Positions 11,930 to 21,980 of a DNA stretch of 64,000 bases are shown piece after piece (position 1 is the first letter of the stretch; each line of letters begins with the position of its first letter). Origin of the DNA: Fasciola hepatica (lineage: Eukaryota > Platyhelminthes > Trematoda > Plagiorchiida > Fasciolidae); the NCBI GenBank assembly GCA_948099385.1, contig CANUEZ040000024.1, positions 26,013,001 through 26,077,000 of the forward strand, given 5' to 3'. The position numbers were made by a program, and so were the translations under genes. Under the pieces are notes generated by a model that saw only the letters and a program-made list of their open reading frames with translations, searched no databases and had not been told where the DNA came from.

Positions 11930-13216
11930 GAAGAACTGAAAAATATAAATATTTTCTGGTCTGGCTGCAAGGGATTTTGCCACAACATTAAAACGTTTTG
12001 TTTAAATCGATGGTCAGTTTCCATTGACCAGTTGTTCTCTTTGGTCACGTACACCGCAAAGGTTTCTGTATTTTCAACAATATTCAAATAGTCGCTCACG
12101 GTGTCACGTTTTCCAAAAGATATACCAGTTGTTTCTTGTGAAATATTATTTTTGGCGACATATGTTGCTTTGTGTTAGGTGGATGCGGCATTAGTTGATC
12201 GGTCTGGCTTAGAGCGGGCTTGAGTTGGGATCGGGTTGGGTTCGCAACGAGGCCAGGCTGGGTACCGGCCGGTCCTCTACTGGACTGGGAACGGGCTCCG
12301 GCTGGGTTCCCTGACAGATATGTCAAGCATGCAACGCAAACCACTTTGCTAGGCTACCAACCTACTCTATACATATTTCATATGTATTTAACGTGAAGGT
12401 AGGTGACAATGCATAGTATGCAAAACCGTGGTTTTGTGTAATAAATTGTGATACACGTATCAGGTATGCTGCTATTTACGGCTGAAACATGCCATTTTCG
12501 TTGATGTGCCGTTGAAAAAGGCATCGCATGAGAAGGAAGACGATCCTAGATATGAAATGTACTGTTTGTTTGGATGCAACCCTTTGGGAACATCTCAACG
12601 GATTTCCAACACTGGAGGAACCCAGATACATGTCTAATACCAGCGACGAAGGTGCGGCACAAAATGCGGTAGAAACTTTATCTCAGCTACGGCAGGTTAA
12701 TCCAATTATACATTTGTCACACCGTGGAAGCAACCACTCCCTCCAGGGACTCGAGAAGAAGCAACCACTATGCGGAATAGACAAGCGCGAAATACGTTTG
12801 TTTTCAGCCGCAAGAGATTTCGGAGAACCGGAGAAGCATAGAAGGAACGTGTACGTATCATATTTATACCATGTTTTATACACGTGCACACTTCTTTTTG
12901 AATATTTTATCCACTTCTGACCGTCACTTATTAAATAATTTGTTTTCTATGTATAAATTTGTGCATCTTGCTCTTTCAGTGTTTCGTATCCCACACATTC
13001 CCGAAAACAAAGGTGAGTGCGGAAGATACTAACCTATTTAATTTTCCGAATATCAAAGTTCGTTATCCATACTGTCGTTCAACTTGAAAGAATTAAAGAC
13101 ACGATTTCGTACCGCTCCCAATCAACTACTGACTAGCTATGCGATGCGATGAATTTCAATTTTTCACTCTCAGGACTAAAATGAAGGGTTATGAAAAACA
13201 ACATCAATACGTGCAA
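11930..13216 (+). pseudogene. Short-exon gene-like series (copy B)
   Basis: A series of putative exons with splice-like borders, shared with diverged copies at 61.3-62.7 kb (+) and 48.9-50.3 kb (-). Segment a ends at 12100 before GTGTCA. Segment b, about 12501-12705, encodes VDVPLKK..YEMYCLFGC and ends before GTTAAT. Segment c, 12747-12848, follows CTCCCTCCAG and encodes QPLCGID. Segment d, 12980-13012 (33 nt), lies between TGCTCTTTCAG and GTGAGT. Segment e, 13174-13216 (43 nt), lies between TTCACTCTCAG and GTAAGT; its length is identical in the diverged copies. I do not recognise the product. Segment b has an in-frame stop, so this copy is probably non-functional. Confidence 0.4.
12190..12320 (+). 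repeat. GC-rich degenerate GGGCTGGGTT-type array
   Basis: An imperfect run of GGGCT/GGGTT/CGGGC words within otherwise AT-rich block B. Related runs occur in B' (18186-18316), at 19440-19590, and in both inverted arms. Spacing of the words is irregular, about 10-12 bases, so it is not a clean tandem satellite. Confidence 0.6.
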
Positions 13217-13252
13217 GTAAGTTGTAAATATCAAGCCACAGTGTATTTTGCA

Positions 13253-14205
13253 TGATGCTTAGTGCAGTCTACTGCCCTCTCGCATGCGATTCCAGTGAAA
13301 GCCTAGGACCCAGACCAGTCAAACTCGCCTTGAGGCTTCATAGACTTCATCCGTCAGTTATTCATCAGTGACTTCAGCTCACCTGGTATCGACTGGAAAA
13401 CAGCTTGCCCCACCAATGTCATATTTGGCGAACTTCAAGACCTCGTTCTCAGGAACTCTTGGGCACGGAATATAAAAGTTCAGCCTAGATGTTCCCACGG
13501 GATATACTCAGTCCCTGACGTTTTGCACCAAGCCTGGTAAAAGACAAAGGGGATTCGAAGACGCTCACAGAGCGGAAATCTCGAATGATGAGCCGGATGC
13601 AATAGAAGTCGTACCAGAAACGACCGGAAGTCCCAGGTCTGTTCTCCTTTGATCGTCGTAGGCTAAGAGGAGATCTGATGGATTGCTACGAATTATATAA
13701 GAGAATCCCTGCAACCGAGAAACTATCACTGGCTCGTTGTTACAACCTTGCACTCAGGGGACGCGAGTTTAAATTGGATAAACCAAGAGCAAATAAGAGC
13801 ACGCTGACATGTTTCCTTCCCTATTGTGTCATAAACAAGTGGAAAAATTTGTCCTTACGAGTAGTGACAGCACCCTCAGTCGTCGCCTTCAAGCACAAAC
13901 CGGATGCGTGCTGGACGGAGGTATTCCCAGACTATTACTGACCAACTTGAAAGGCTTTTATTTTATTCACATTTTCCCTCCTTTTCTCCCCTCCCGACTA
14001 ACTATATTACAAAGCATATCATCACTCTAGTGTCTCCCCACTGTACTTGCCTCTATCACAGCCTTTGTGTCACCGTACTCACCATTCCACATTACCACCT
14101 TTGCATCACACGAGGACCCGGTGTGTGTCTTACATGGGGACAGCAGTTAGTTGTGGCGCTGAACCTGTATCAGTGTGTTGTTGCTTCGAAGGGCGTGCCT
14201 GTTCT
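13253..14205 (+). repeat. Segmental repeat block A', copy 2 (truncated LINE)
   Basis: Second copy of block A. It begins inside the LINE endonuclease and carries the same uninterrupted RT C-terminal frame (13678-13941). At 14205 similarity stops and an unrelated LINE fragment begins. In copy 1 the same point is followed at once by block B. Confidence 0.95.
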
Positions 14206-14640
14206 ATTTCCTTTCCCCAGCTGCCACAAGCACCGAATTTCAATGGATACCCAGAAGGCACAGCGCATCAGGAACTTCTTGGGCTAGTAATGCAGGAACC
14301 TGGATGTTTGCTGGCTCAAACCGCAAGTCCTGTGACCTGACCCTACGTGACCACCGCATTTGCTCGCTTGTTGAACAACACATTGGACCAGATGCGCTTA
14401 TTATGCCAATTTTTGGGCTTCTTTTGATAACTTATCAGGGTCTGTTACCCAGCTGTACAAGAAGTCTCTAAGGGAGAGTGGGGTGCTTCAGAAGGGGAGT
14501 AGGATTACTGCTGTGGCAATACGTCAGACAGGACCCAGGCAGAAAACGGAGAGTTATAGACCGGTTGGTCTGACATCAGTGTTGTGTAAGTGCTTGGAAC
14601 GTATAGCCAGAAAGCGCCGATGTAGCGAAACCACTTAGGA
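14206..14640 (+). pseudogene. LINE fragment: endonuclease tail plus RT fingers
   Basis: Near 14270-14300 the peptide QELLGLVMQEPGCL matches the region after the GDFN motif in LINE endonucleases. From about 14440 to 14630 the RT fingers region is clear: LYKKSLREGVL, then RQTGPRQKTESYRPVGLTSV and LCKCLERIARKR, the conserved 'NYRPVSLTSV' block. Frames change between the parts and sequence ends before the catalytic palm. It fills the left part of the 3.6 kb segment separating A' from B'. It resembles, but is not a copy of, the element at 37.7-40.2 kb. Confidence 0.65.
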
Positions 14641-15329
14641 ACTGCTCGGTTTTCGGCCGCTTTCTGGTTGGTTTGTGCTAGTGCTAAGACCGGTTTTGGA
14701 AAATCGGGCATACTCTTATTGTTTCTCATTTTCGCCACTATGTCATGAATATTCACACATTTCTTTTGATATTCTTTCACTTCCCTGGAACTGCATCTCC
14801 ATTTATCCAATTATTCTAATATTACGACGAAATTATTCCAACAGTTTCTTTCCCTCCCACTTTTGCGGTGCGTAATGGAAACCAATTACAAAGTTGGATA
14901 TAAAGAAATGTAGATAATTCAAAAGAGAAATATAAAACTATGTAAAGTGGTGCAAAACGTGTACAGAAAAATCGCACTCTGTCAATTCATCTTCGACCTG
15001 TGGATGAAAAGACGGACGTAAGTGCGTGATACACGTTTCTGTGCACGTAAAAACGAACAAATTATCTATAGTAAGCAAACTGATGAAGAGGAGAATGCGT
15101 CCAACCAAAAATTGTTTCTATTGCTTGAATTTGACTTCTTTTACTGGAAGCGGATTGGGTGTGGACAGGTACGTCCTGGATATCATGCTACCTGAAGCGA
15201 AAACATAGCAAAACATTTATCCTGTACATGAAATGAATATGTACGGACAGTGTTCTTATGTTTCGTACCATGACCGAAATACTAACGAAATGAAGCACCG
15301 TGAAAGTAGTAATGCACGGCAATTGAAAT

Positions 15330-15419
15330 CTTGCTCTTTCCAACGGGCGCCCTCTTGATCTCTATCGCTGATGAACCACCGTTGAACGTGCTTATCGGTG
15401 TTATAGTCCGACAAGTCCC
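15330..15419 (-). pseudogene. Exon-like segment with DKHVQRWF peptide
   Basis: On the minus strand a 90-base segment follows an acceptor-like ACTTACTGTCAG and encodes a peptide with DKHVQRWFISDRD. Similar peptides occur at about 17.6 kb (QKHVQRWF..AGDRR) and in segment c of the inverted arms (DRYIERWFTNTKDRR). The 3' border (AAG then ATTTC) lacks a GT donor. A further open frame upstream on the same strand (15769-15551) may be another piece. The protein is not recognised; resemblance over about 20 residues is suggestive only. Confidence 0.3.
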
Positions 15420-15441
15420 CTGACAGTAAGTTTGCACACAC

Positions 15442-17100
15442 TGCGTCTATATTGGTGAGCGTTTAAAAAAATCCCAGCTCACTTTTGATGGCGCTAATAT
15501 TATGCAGTTTTGATATGGATTTTCATCCCGTAAGTTTCCTTTTTCCATCGTCAATAAACCTGTAAAATGCACGTTCTAGTTGTCGCACGATGCAACGTAC
15601 TCATGGCGTCCACGCGGCCTGTTGCGACACTTGGCGTTTCTGCCATGGACGTAGAAAACCCTTTGTGTTCGGCAGATGGTCTTATTTCTTTGACTGTCGT
15701 TGAATCCGTCTGCACAGCTCCCTCGTTAGCATCCAGCAGGCCCAAAAACGAGTGTACGATACAATTCATGACTGTCGACTATCATACATTACCGTGAATC
15801 CATTATATGTTCATCATTTTCCCATGCACATCATGGAATAAACCACGTATATATCCACTGGTTATTCCACAAGCGTATAAACCGGTTAAAATAACTCACC
15901 CAAAGGCTTTGGCACTTTATCTCATAAAACATCAATAAGAGAATATAAAACGGCATAGGAGAACTTGGTGTGACAGTACAAGTAGCGTGAGCCACAAAAG
16001 TGGCCGAACCTCGTATACCGCCACTGAATTTTGGGATGAGTAAGTTGAGAAATCGTGTTGTCTCAAAGATATGTCAGGACACCGGCGAAACTTGTAAGTC
16101 CTTCCCAGTGCTGAGATATAATCGCCAGATCACTCACATTACATCACGTGAAGCCAAACCACTTTTGTTGGCGGCTTCCAGTTGCAGTGAGCAAATTGTT
16201 GGCAGTCGTATCGGTGTTCGGTAAATATAAGTGTAGGATCCCGTCAATGCGCCTTCTAGGTCTTATTCCTATGGAGTTTTCTGCGTTTTTGTTCTTTGCA
16301 GGCCAAACAAGAGCAACTTCCACGGAAGAAACTAGTCCTCGCATACTACACAGCGATCAGTCATAAACCTAACACTAATCCATGAAAAAAAGTCACACGA
16401 AACAAAAGCAGTTTTTGATCATACTTCCAGACAAATTTTATATTTTCATGGTGGCCTAATTTCCGTTCCAAATATAGAATCTCTTCGGTAAATCCGCCAC
16501 TAAGCAAACCGACGGAAAGCCAGCCAAAAACTGACTTCACGAACAGGCTGCGTGATACAAGGGCGACTTTGCCAGCATCTTGTTAACAATAAACTACTGA
16601 CACTTGCTTAAAGTGCTTCTGACAAAAATGATAGTGTCTACCAAACTTACCGGTTCCCTCGGACGAGGCCACACGAAGAATAGATGAAGGCGCGGCACAG
16701 GAGGTTTAAACCATCACCGTCGCGCCTTCATCCATGAGGATAAGACAGTGATTGTGATGTTTGTTAAGCTAGCTTGCTAATGTCAACAAAGTGTCTACCA
16801 GAAAAGTTGAACACCAAAATATCCACGTTGGTTGTACTGGTTACCTCAAGGTTTGAGGCTTTACAAGGGCGAAATAATGTTTCCCAGCCACAAAACCAAC
16901 AGCAAATGTGCACTCACTCTAAAAACCGAAAAGTGCGGAGATGCAATCGATAGACATATAACTGAATGTGCTCACTGTTTATGAATACCCGATAGGGCCA
17001 CAAGGTTGCTCATTGCTCCCCTAGGTTTCTATATTTATTGAGAATGCCGCAAGCGACTGCCGCAAAACAGTCAGCAAATGTCGTTCCCGATGAGCAGTGG
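15442..17100. other. No recognised gene; scattered splice-like signals
   Basis: I see no known domain. A possible exon pair lies at about 16025-16221 and after 16301: the first ends TTCG before GTAAAT, and the second follows TTTTGTTCTTTGCAG. The encoded peptide is not recognisable. The rest (16400-17100) is AT-rich with no long frame. Confidence 0.3.
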
Positions 17101-17104
17101 CAGA

Positions 17105-17330
17105 CTTGAAAAACAGCTTAGTTCAGTTCGGATTCCAGGACTTTCCCAGACGGCACATGGGGACACTTAGGAGTCCCCTGAGTGTCCTTTGAGAGGTCAC
17201 CCAAAACACTTCCCCGCATACCGTTCCCATTTACCAGTAGGCTGAAAATGGTTTCGGCAGTCTGTTGAATCTTCCTGTTTCTTGCACCTGTGAGCCCTTT
17301 GATCTCAAGGTGCTTTTGTTTTGTGAACAG
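17105..17330 (+). repeat. Short dispersed repeat shared with 40.16-40.28 kb
   Basis: A TTCAGTTCGG-type run near 17113 and a block TTTCTTGCACCTGTGAGC (17277-17294) match a TTCAATTCGG run at 40158-40177 and TTTCTTGCACTGGTGAGC at 40226-40243. At 40 kb the block lies just after the RT C-terminus of a LINE, so this is probably a LINE 3' untranslated remnant. The two copies differ in internal spacing by about 100 bp. Confidence 0.45.
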
Positions 17331-17519
17331 TCCTCTCCTTCCCAGGCGCTTTTGAGAACGGTGAGACAGAAACTTCCTGATTGGACCTACAGCAATGCCT
17401 CATCCCGGTTCGACTCTAGGATCAAGGAGTTAGCCACCAACTCTGCCTGACCAATCGCCTTGATGTTGCTGGATCGGTGGTGCTGGTAAGATGGCAATTT
17501 CTCATCTGTGATCGACGAA

Positions 17520-17765
17520 AGTGAATAAGGGCAGGTTTTAATTTTTTTACGAATGATGTCACATCAGATGCCCTTATTGACAGTGAGCGGCTGAAAGATA
17601 CCTTCGACGGCGACGTCCAGAAGCATGTACAGCGCTGGTTCAACTAAGCTGGGGACCGCAGAGTTTCGGGCTTAAAACCCAGGTAAAAGTGCGGATACCG
17701 TTTAACTTATGTCATGTGTGTTCAGCAATTCAGTGAAACGGCAATTTAATTATAATGCCTTGATA
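17520..17765 (+). pseudogene. GLFR-family 3' part with 43-nt intron (copy Q)
   Basis: An open peptide with FTNDVTSD..LKDTFDGDVQ followed by KHVQRWF, a stop, and AGDRRVSGLKPR ends at 17682 before GTAAAAGT. A 43-base stretch 17683-17725 begins GT and ends TTCAG, then a peptide with QFNYNA follows. Copies P (36.2 kb) and M (46.8 kb) show the same order: a KDSF.EGD-like or equivalent segment, a GTAAAC intron of 30 or 38 nt, then LEYDAP or VECNAP. Function unknown. The in-frame stop after HVQRWFN indicates decay. Confidence 0.35.
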
Positions 17766-17842
17766 AGCTTCCGCGTATCAAAGGATTATTCTCCCCCTCC
17801 CTTTGTCGCTGCACCCACGTAGCATAACACGTTCGATAGGCT

Positions 17843-19249
17843 TGGCTAGAGACAGTTTTGGCACGGGTTCTTTACTTGGCAATTCTATTGGCAGAGTATT
17901 ACATAGGTTGTCAATTGTTTTTTCTGAAGAACTGAAAAATATAAATATTTTCTGGTCTGGCTGCAAGGGATTTTGCCACAACATTAAAACGTTTTGTTTA
18001 AATCGATGGTCAGTTTCCATTGACCAGTTGTTCTCTTTGGTCACGTACACCGCAAAGGTTTCTGTATTTTCAACAATATTCAAATAGTCGCTCACGGTGT
18101 CACGTTTTCCAAAAGATATACCAGTTGTTTCTTGTGAAATATTATTTTTGGCGACATATGTTGCTTTGTGTTAGGTGGATGCGGCATTAGTTGATCGGTC
18201 TGGCTTAGAGCGGGCTTGAGTTGGGATCGGGTTGGGTTCGCAACGAGGCCAGGCTGGGTACCGGCCGGTCCTCTACTGGACTGGGAACGGGCTCCGGCTG
18301 GGTTCCCTGACAGATATGTCAAGCATGCAACGCAAACCACTTTGCTAGGCTACCAACCTACTCTATACATATTTCATATGTATTTAACGTGAAGGTAGGT
18401 GACAATGCATAGTATGCAAAACCGTGGTTTTGTGTAATAAATTGTGATACACGTATCAGGTATGCTGCTATTTACGGCTGAAACATGCCATTTTCGTTGA
18501 TGTGCCGTTGAAAAAGGCATCGCATGAGAAGGAAGACGATCCTAGATATGAAATGTACTGTTTGTTTGGATGCAACCCTTTGGGAACATCTCAACGGATT
18601 TCCAACACTGGAGGAACCCAGATACATGTCTAATACCAGCGACGAAGGTGCGGCACAAAGTGCGGTAGAAACTTTATCTCAGCTACGGCAGGTTAATCCA
18701 ATTATACATTTGTCACACCGTGGAAGCAACCACTCCCTCCAGGGACTCGAGAAGAAGCAACCACTATGCGGAATAGACAAGCGCGAAATACGTTTGTTTT
18801 CAGCCGCAAGAGATTGCGGAGAACCGGAGAAGCATAGAAGGAACGTGTACGTATCATATTTATACCATGTTTTATACACGTGCACACTTCTTTTTGAATA
18901 TTTTATCCACTTCTGACCGTCACTTATTAAATAATTTGTTTTCTATGTATAAATTTGTGCATCTTGCTCTTTCAGTGTTTCGTATCCCACACATTCCCGA
19001 AAACAAAGGTGAGTGCGGAAGATACTAACCTATTTAATTTTCCGAATATCAAAGTTCGTTATCCATACTGTCGTTCAACTTGAAAGAATTAAAGACACGA
19101 TTTCGTACCGCTCCCAATCAACTACTGACTAGCTATGCGATGCGATGAATTTCAATTTTTCACTCTCAGGACTAAAATGAAGGGTTATGAAAAACAACAT
19201 CAATACGTGCAAGTAAGTTGTAAATATCAAGCCACAGTGTATTTTGCAT
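17843..19249 (+). repeat. Segmental repeat block B', copy 2
   Basis: Second copy of block B at constant offset 5996. The short-exon segments recur at 17926-18096, 18497-18701, 18743-18844, 18976-19008 and 19170-19212 with unchanged splice-like borders. Unlike copy 1, sequence continues naturally past 19249 into AATAAAGCAGACATCATT, which is also found in the inverted arms (AATAAAGCGGGCATCATT), so B' keeps the more complete 3' context. Confidence 0.95.
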
Positions 19250-19640
19250 TTTGTATAAATAAAGCAGACATCATTGCTCACCGTTTTCTAATTTTTATAT
19301 TGTGGAACAGGAAACAAGCGCTACACAAGACTTGGTCCTGTAGAGGTACACTGAAGTTGTTGGGCTGGCATTCATTTACCTTACCATGGAGGGCAAAGTT
19401 ATCATACCTGACAATCCTGAACGGGAACACAGCCGAAGCCCTCCCGTAACCCGACCGGGCTTCGGCTGGGTTTGCACGGTCGCAAACCGATCGGTAACCG
19501 GTCGGGCCCCTTTTGAGATCCCGGCCCGAGCCTAGCGGAAGCCCTCTTCCAGCCCGTTCGTCCGTTTTGAGCCCGGACAAGAACCGGCCGGCTTTGATAC
19601 TTGGGTGTCCTCTCCAGGTGCACAGTGGTTAGAACTAAAG
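19250..19640 (+). repeat. 3' continuation of the B family with GC-rich array
   Basis: After block B' the sequence still parallels the inverted-arm copy: the AATAAAGCAGACATCATT motif, then a GC-rich array of CCCGACCGGGC/TTCGGCTGGG words at about 19440-19590, then CTTGGGTGTCC, parallel to CTTGGGTTTCC at 62880. The array is therefore a regular component of the family and is found both before and after the short exons. Confidence 0.5.
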
Positions 19641-21190
19641 TAACCCATCAACGGGTTCAGGGACTTCACTTCATCTGGCCTCCACCCATTGACCTGTCCG
19701 GCATGTTTGCACCTCCGGCCTAAGAAAGTCACCCTGCACACCTTTTTAGGTCATGGAGGCGCTCGAACCGTCACACCATGCCGGGGTGGAGCCTCATCTA
19801 GATGGCGTTCCTTCTGATGGGAAGACAGCATTCAATAGTCTGTCTAGCACCTTTTTCACAGTAAAATTGTAGAATGATTTTCACCTGTATCCGACTAACT
19901 TTTCCACTCTAGTGGCCCAAAGCTCCTTACGAAACTCCAGCTTTGTCGGGCAGAACCAATGAGGAACTCGCGGTGAACTCATCAGTCCATGCGGCACACT
20001 GCCAGTGTCAAATAAATACAGAATAACAGCAGCAGACTTTACTGAGCCGAGCAGCGTGGTCAGATGAAAAGCTAGGCACAATATGTAAAATAGAAGTGTA
20101 ATGAAACAAATGGCACAAAGGTAACCCAGTTACTCAGAGTTCTTACCGTAGATATCTGAATACCAAATGTCTAACATGGGCTAACATGTTCAGTGTAAAC
20201 CAGTTGGGCTGCCAGGAAACAACTGCAGATTTTCGACTTGATCGGTGTGTGATGTAGGAACGAGTGTCGAAACCTCACCGTGAAAAAACCTCTAAAACAC
20301 TCGCTGGTCACAGCTAGAACATTGGTTGGAATTATTCCAGGACACCCAAAATTAGAAATCGAGATTGCACCACGGCGAGCAATTTGTTGAAGGACGTCGT
20401 GTTTCACGTTATTGTGTGTATTTGTGTTAAAAACGTCGGTACAACAAAGAAATGCCGCATCAAGGGACGTTTCAAGCCATGAAGAAGTCGGAAGTTTGCG
20501 AGAACCCCCACCAGAGCGCGTTTCGTGCAAAATGAACAGTCATTATCAAACAAAATACAGGTTCAGAGGAGAAAGTTTTAAACGACAAAGTTCTCAAATC
20601 TGGAAGGACACCGGATGTTTGGTCAGAAGGGCTGGTGACAAGCAACCATTGTTAAGTCGGTGACGTCGGGGAATTGGTGTCGTATCCGACGTGATGTTTG
20701 TTTGTGTATCGTCAAGAACATCCGTTGGTTGTAAGTATGTGAATAGTGTTGTTGTCGGTGCCAAAGGTGCGTCACATTAAGCGGGTTTTAGTCCGCAAAT
20801 AAACATAATGTCTGCTTTATCAGCCCTTTAGACAACAAAAGACTAATGGGCACGATTGACCACCTAAAAGTGACCGTCATACGACGGTGTGAGTGGTTTG
20901 CGTGCAGATTCGTTACAGGTGAAGCTAAACGGTGAAGTGTGTGGATCATAATGTGCAGAAAGGTATGTTTTGATTGCCTACATTTAAACGCTGATACAGC
21001 AAAAGAGTGCTTCTGTGAGGTTTGTTACGACTCATGGAAACGTGGAAAATGTGCAGGAGCCTAGAAGCTCCAGTTCTTTCATCGATAACCTTATGCCTAA
21101 TGATAACGCTTTGGGCTGACTTGTAAATCAACCATCATATTTTTTGCGGAAGAACGACGCTCTTCTATTCGGATATGACCTTTAGCTTTG
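19641..21190. other. No recognised gene
   Basis: Near 19760-19775 the reverse strand has GGTTCGAGCGCC, like a tRNA B box, without a matching fold; it may be a tRNA-derived SINE relic. At 20950-21062 (+) a Cys-rich peptide (CRKVCFDC..CFCEVCYD..KC) is readable but short. The minus frame 20171-20530 is not recognised. Confidence 0.3.
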
Positions 21191-21194
21191 ATTC

Positions 21195-21980
21195 AATGTA
21201 ATACTAATTCAAAGCGTCCAGCTTCATCGTCTACGGTCAGTCTGTGAGCCATACCACAATCTTTAACGGACCAAAACTGTTCCTCGAACTCAAATTTTAT
21301 TCTTCGAATATTAAGTCTGCCTTCAATTCGGGAAAGCTCTTCCTTTGATGGTTCACCCTCAACTGAAGACATATTTGAGTCTACGTCATTTGAGTGCGTT
21401 TTAGCTCATTCGCTTCCAAGAGTGGTATCGAAGAGAGCCAAGCTTGATTTCGGAGACCCAAGCGCACCGGCATAGCTCTTGGAATAATGCGAAATATCAG
21501 TTGCTACTTGGTTATTTTGATTTACAAAACTTAAGAACGGACAACTTAAAGAATGAAGAGAAGAATAAAATTCGCTTGAGGATGTAATTCTGTGTATTGA
21601 CGCACTTTCATTTCCTTAGCGGGATTCCAATCGGCGCATAGTTTTCTCTTTGACACATTTCCGAGCACGAGTTTTGCTCGGCACTGGACAGGGATTCTTT
21701 GATAATTGGCAGTGAGTTACCCAAAATAAAATCTGATATCATTCACTCGTTTGTCAGGGGGTTTTCGCAGGATCGCGGTTTTGGGCACTCTAGTTTTGCG
21801 TACTTTACCTTATCCGACGATAATTCTATCTTGCCTAATGAATCCGCTGGGAGGCCGATAAACATGACTACAAAATACCAACTCAGTGGTCCAATCTCAC
21901 TCACATCTCACAAGAGGCAGCAGGCGTCTAACCGGTCGAGACTTAGTAATCCTGTGGCTTTTAGAATTGATGAACAATAA
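21195..21980 (+). CDS. Unrecognised protein-like open segments
   Basis: From about 21200 to 21475 one frame encodes a Ser-rich peptide ending VSKRAKLDFGDPSAP, broken by one early stop. After a stretch ending in an acceptor-like CACTTTCATTTCCTTAG (21603-21619), another frame runs about 21655-21980 with SALDRDSLIIGSELPK and further hydrophilic sequence to a stop. Codon usage looks protein-like and neither matches a mobile-element domain known to me. It may be exons of a host gene or a transposon ORF. Evidence is compositional only. Confidence 0.2.

Larger units (their letters stand above)
11847..13253 (+). repeat. Segmental repeat block B, copy 1
   Basis: About 1.41 kb repeated at 17843-19249 with a constant offset of 5996. 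I found only a handful of differences (for example A/G in the CACAAAATGCGG region and T/G in GAGATTTCGG). It carries the short-exon gene-like segments and a GC-rich degenerate array (about 12190-12320). Its right end (13253) meets copy A' exactly. Confidence 0.95.
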
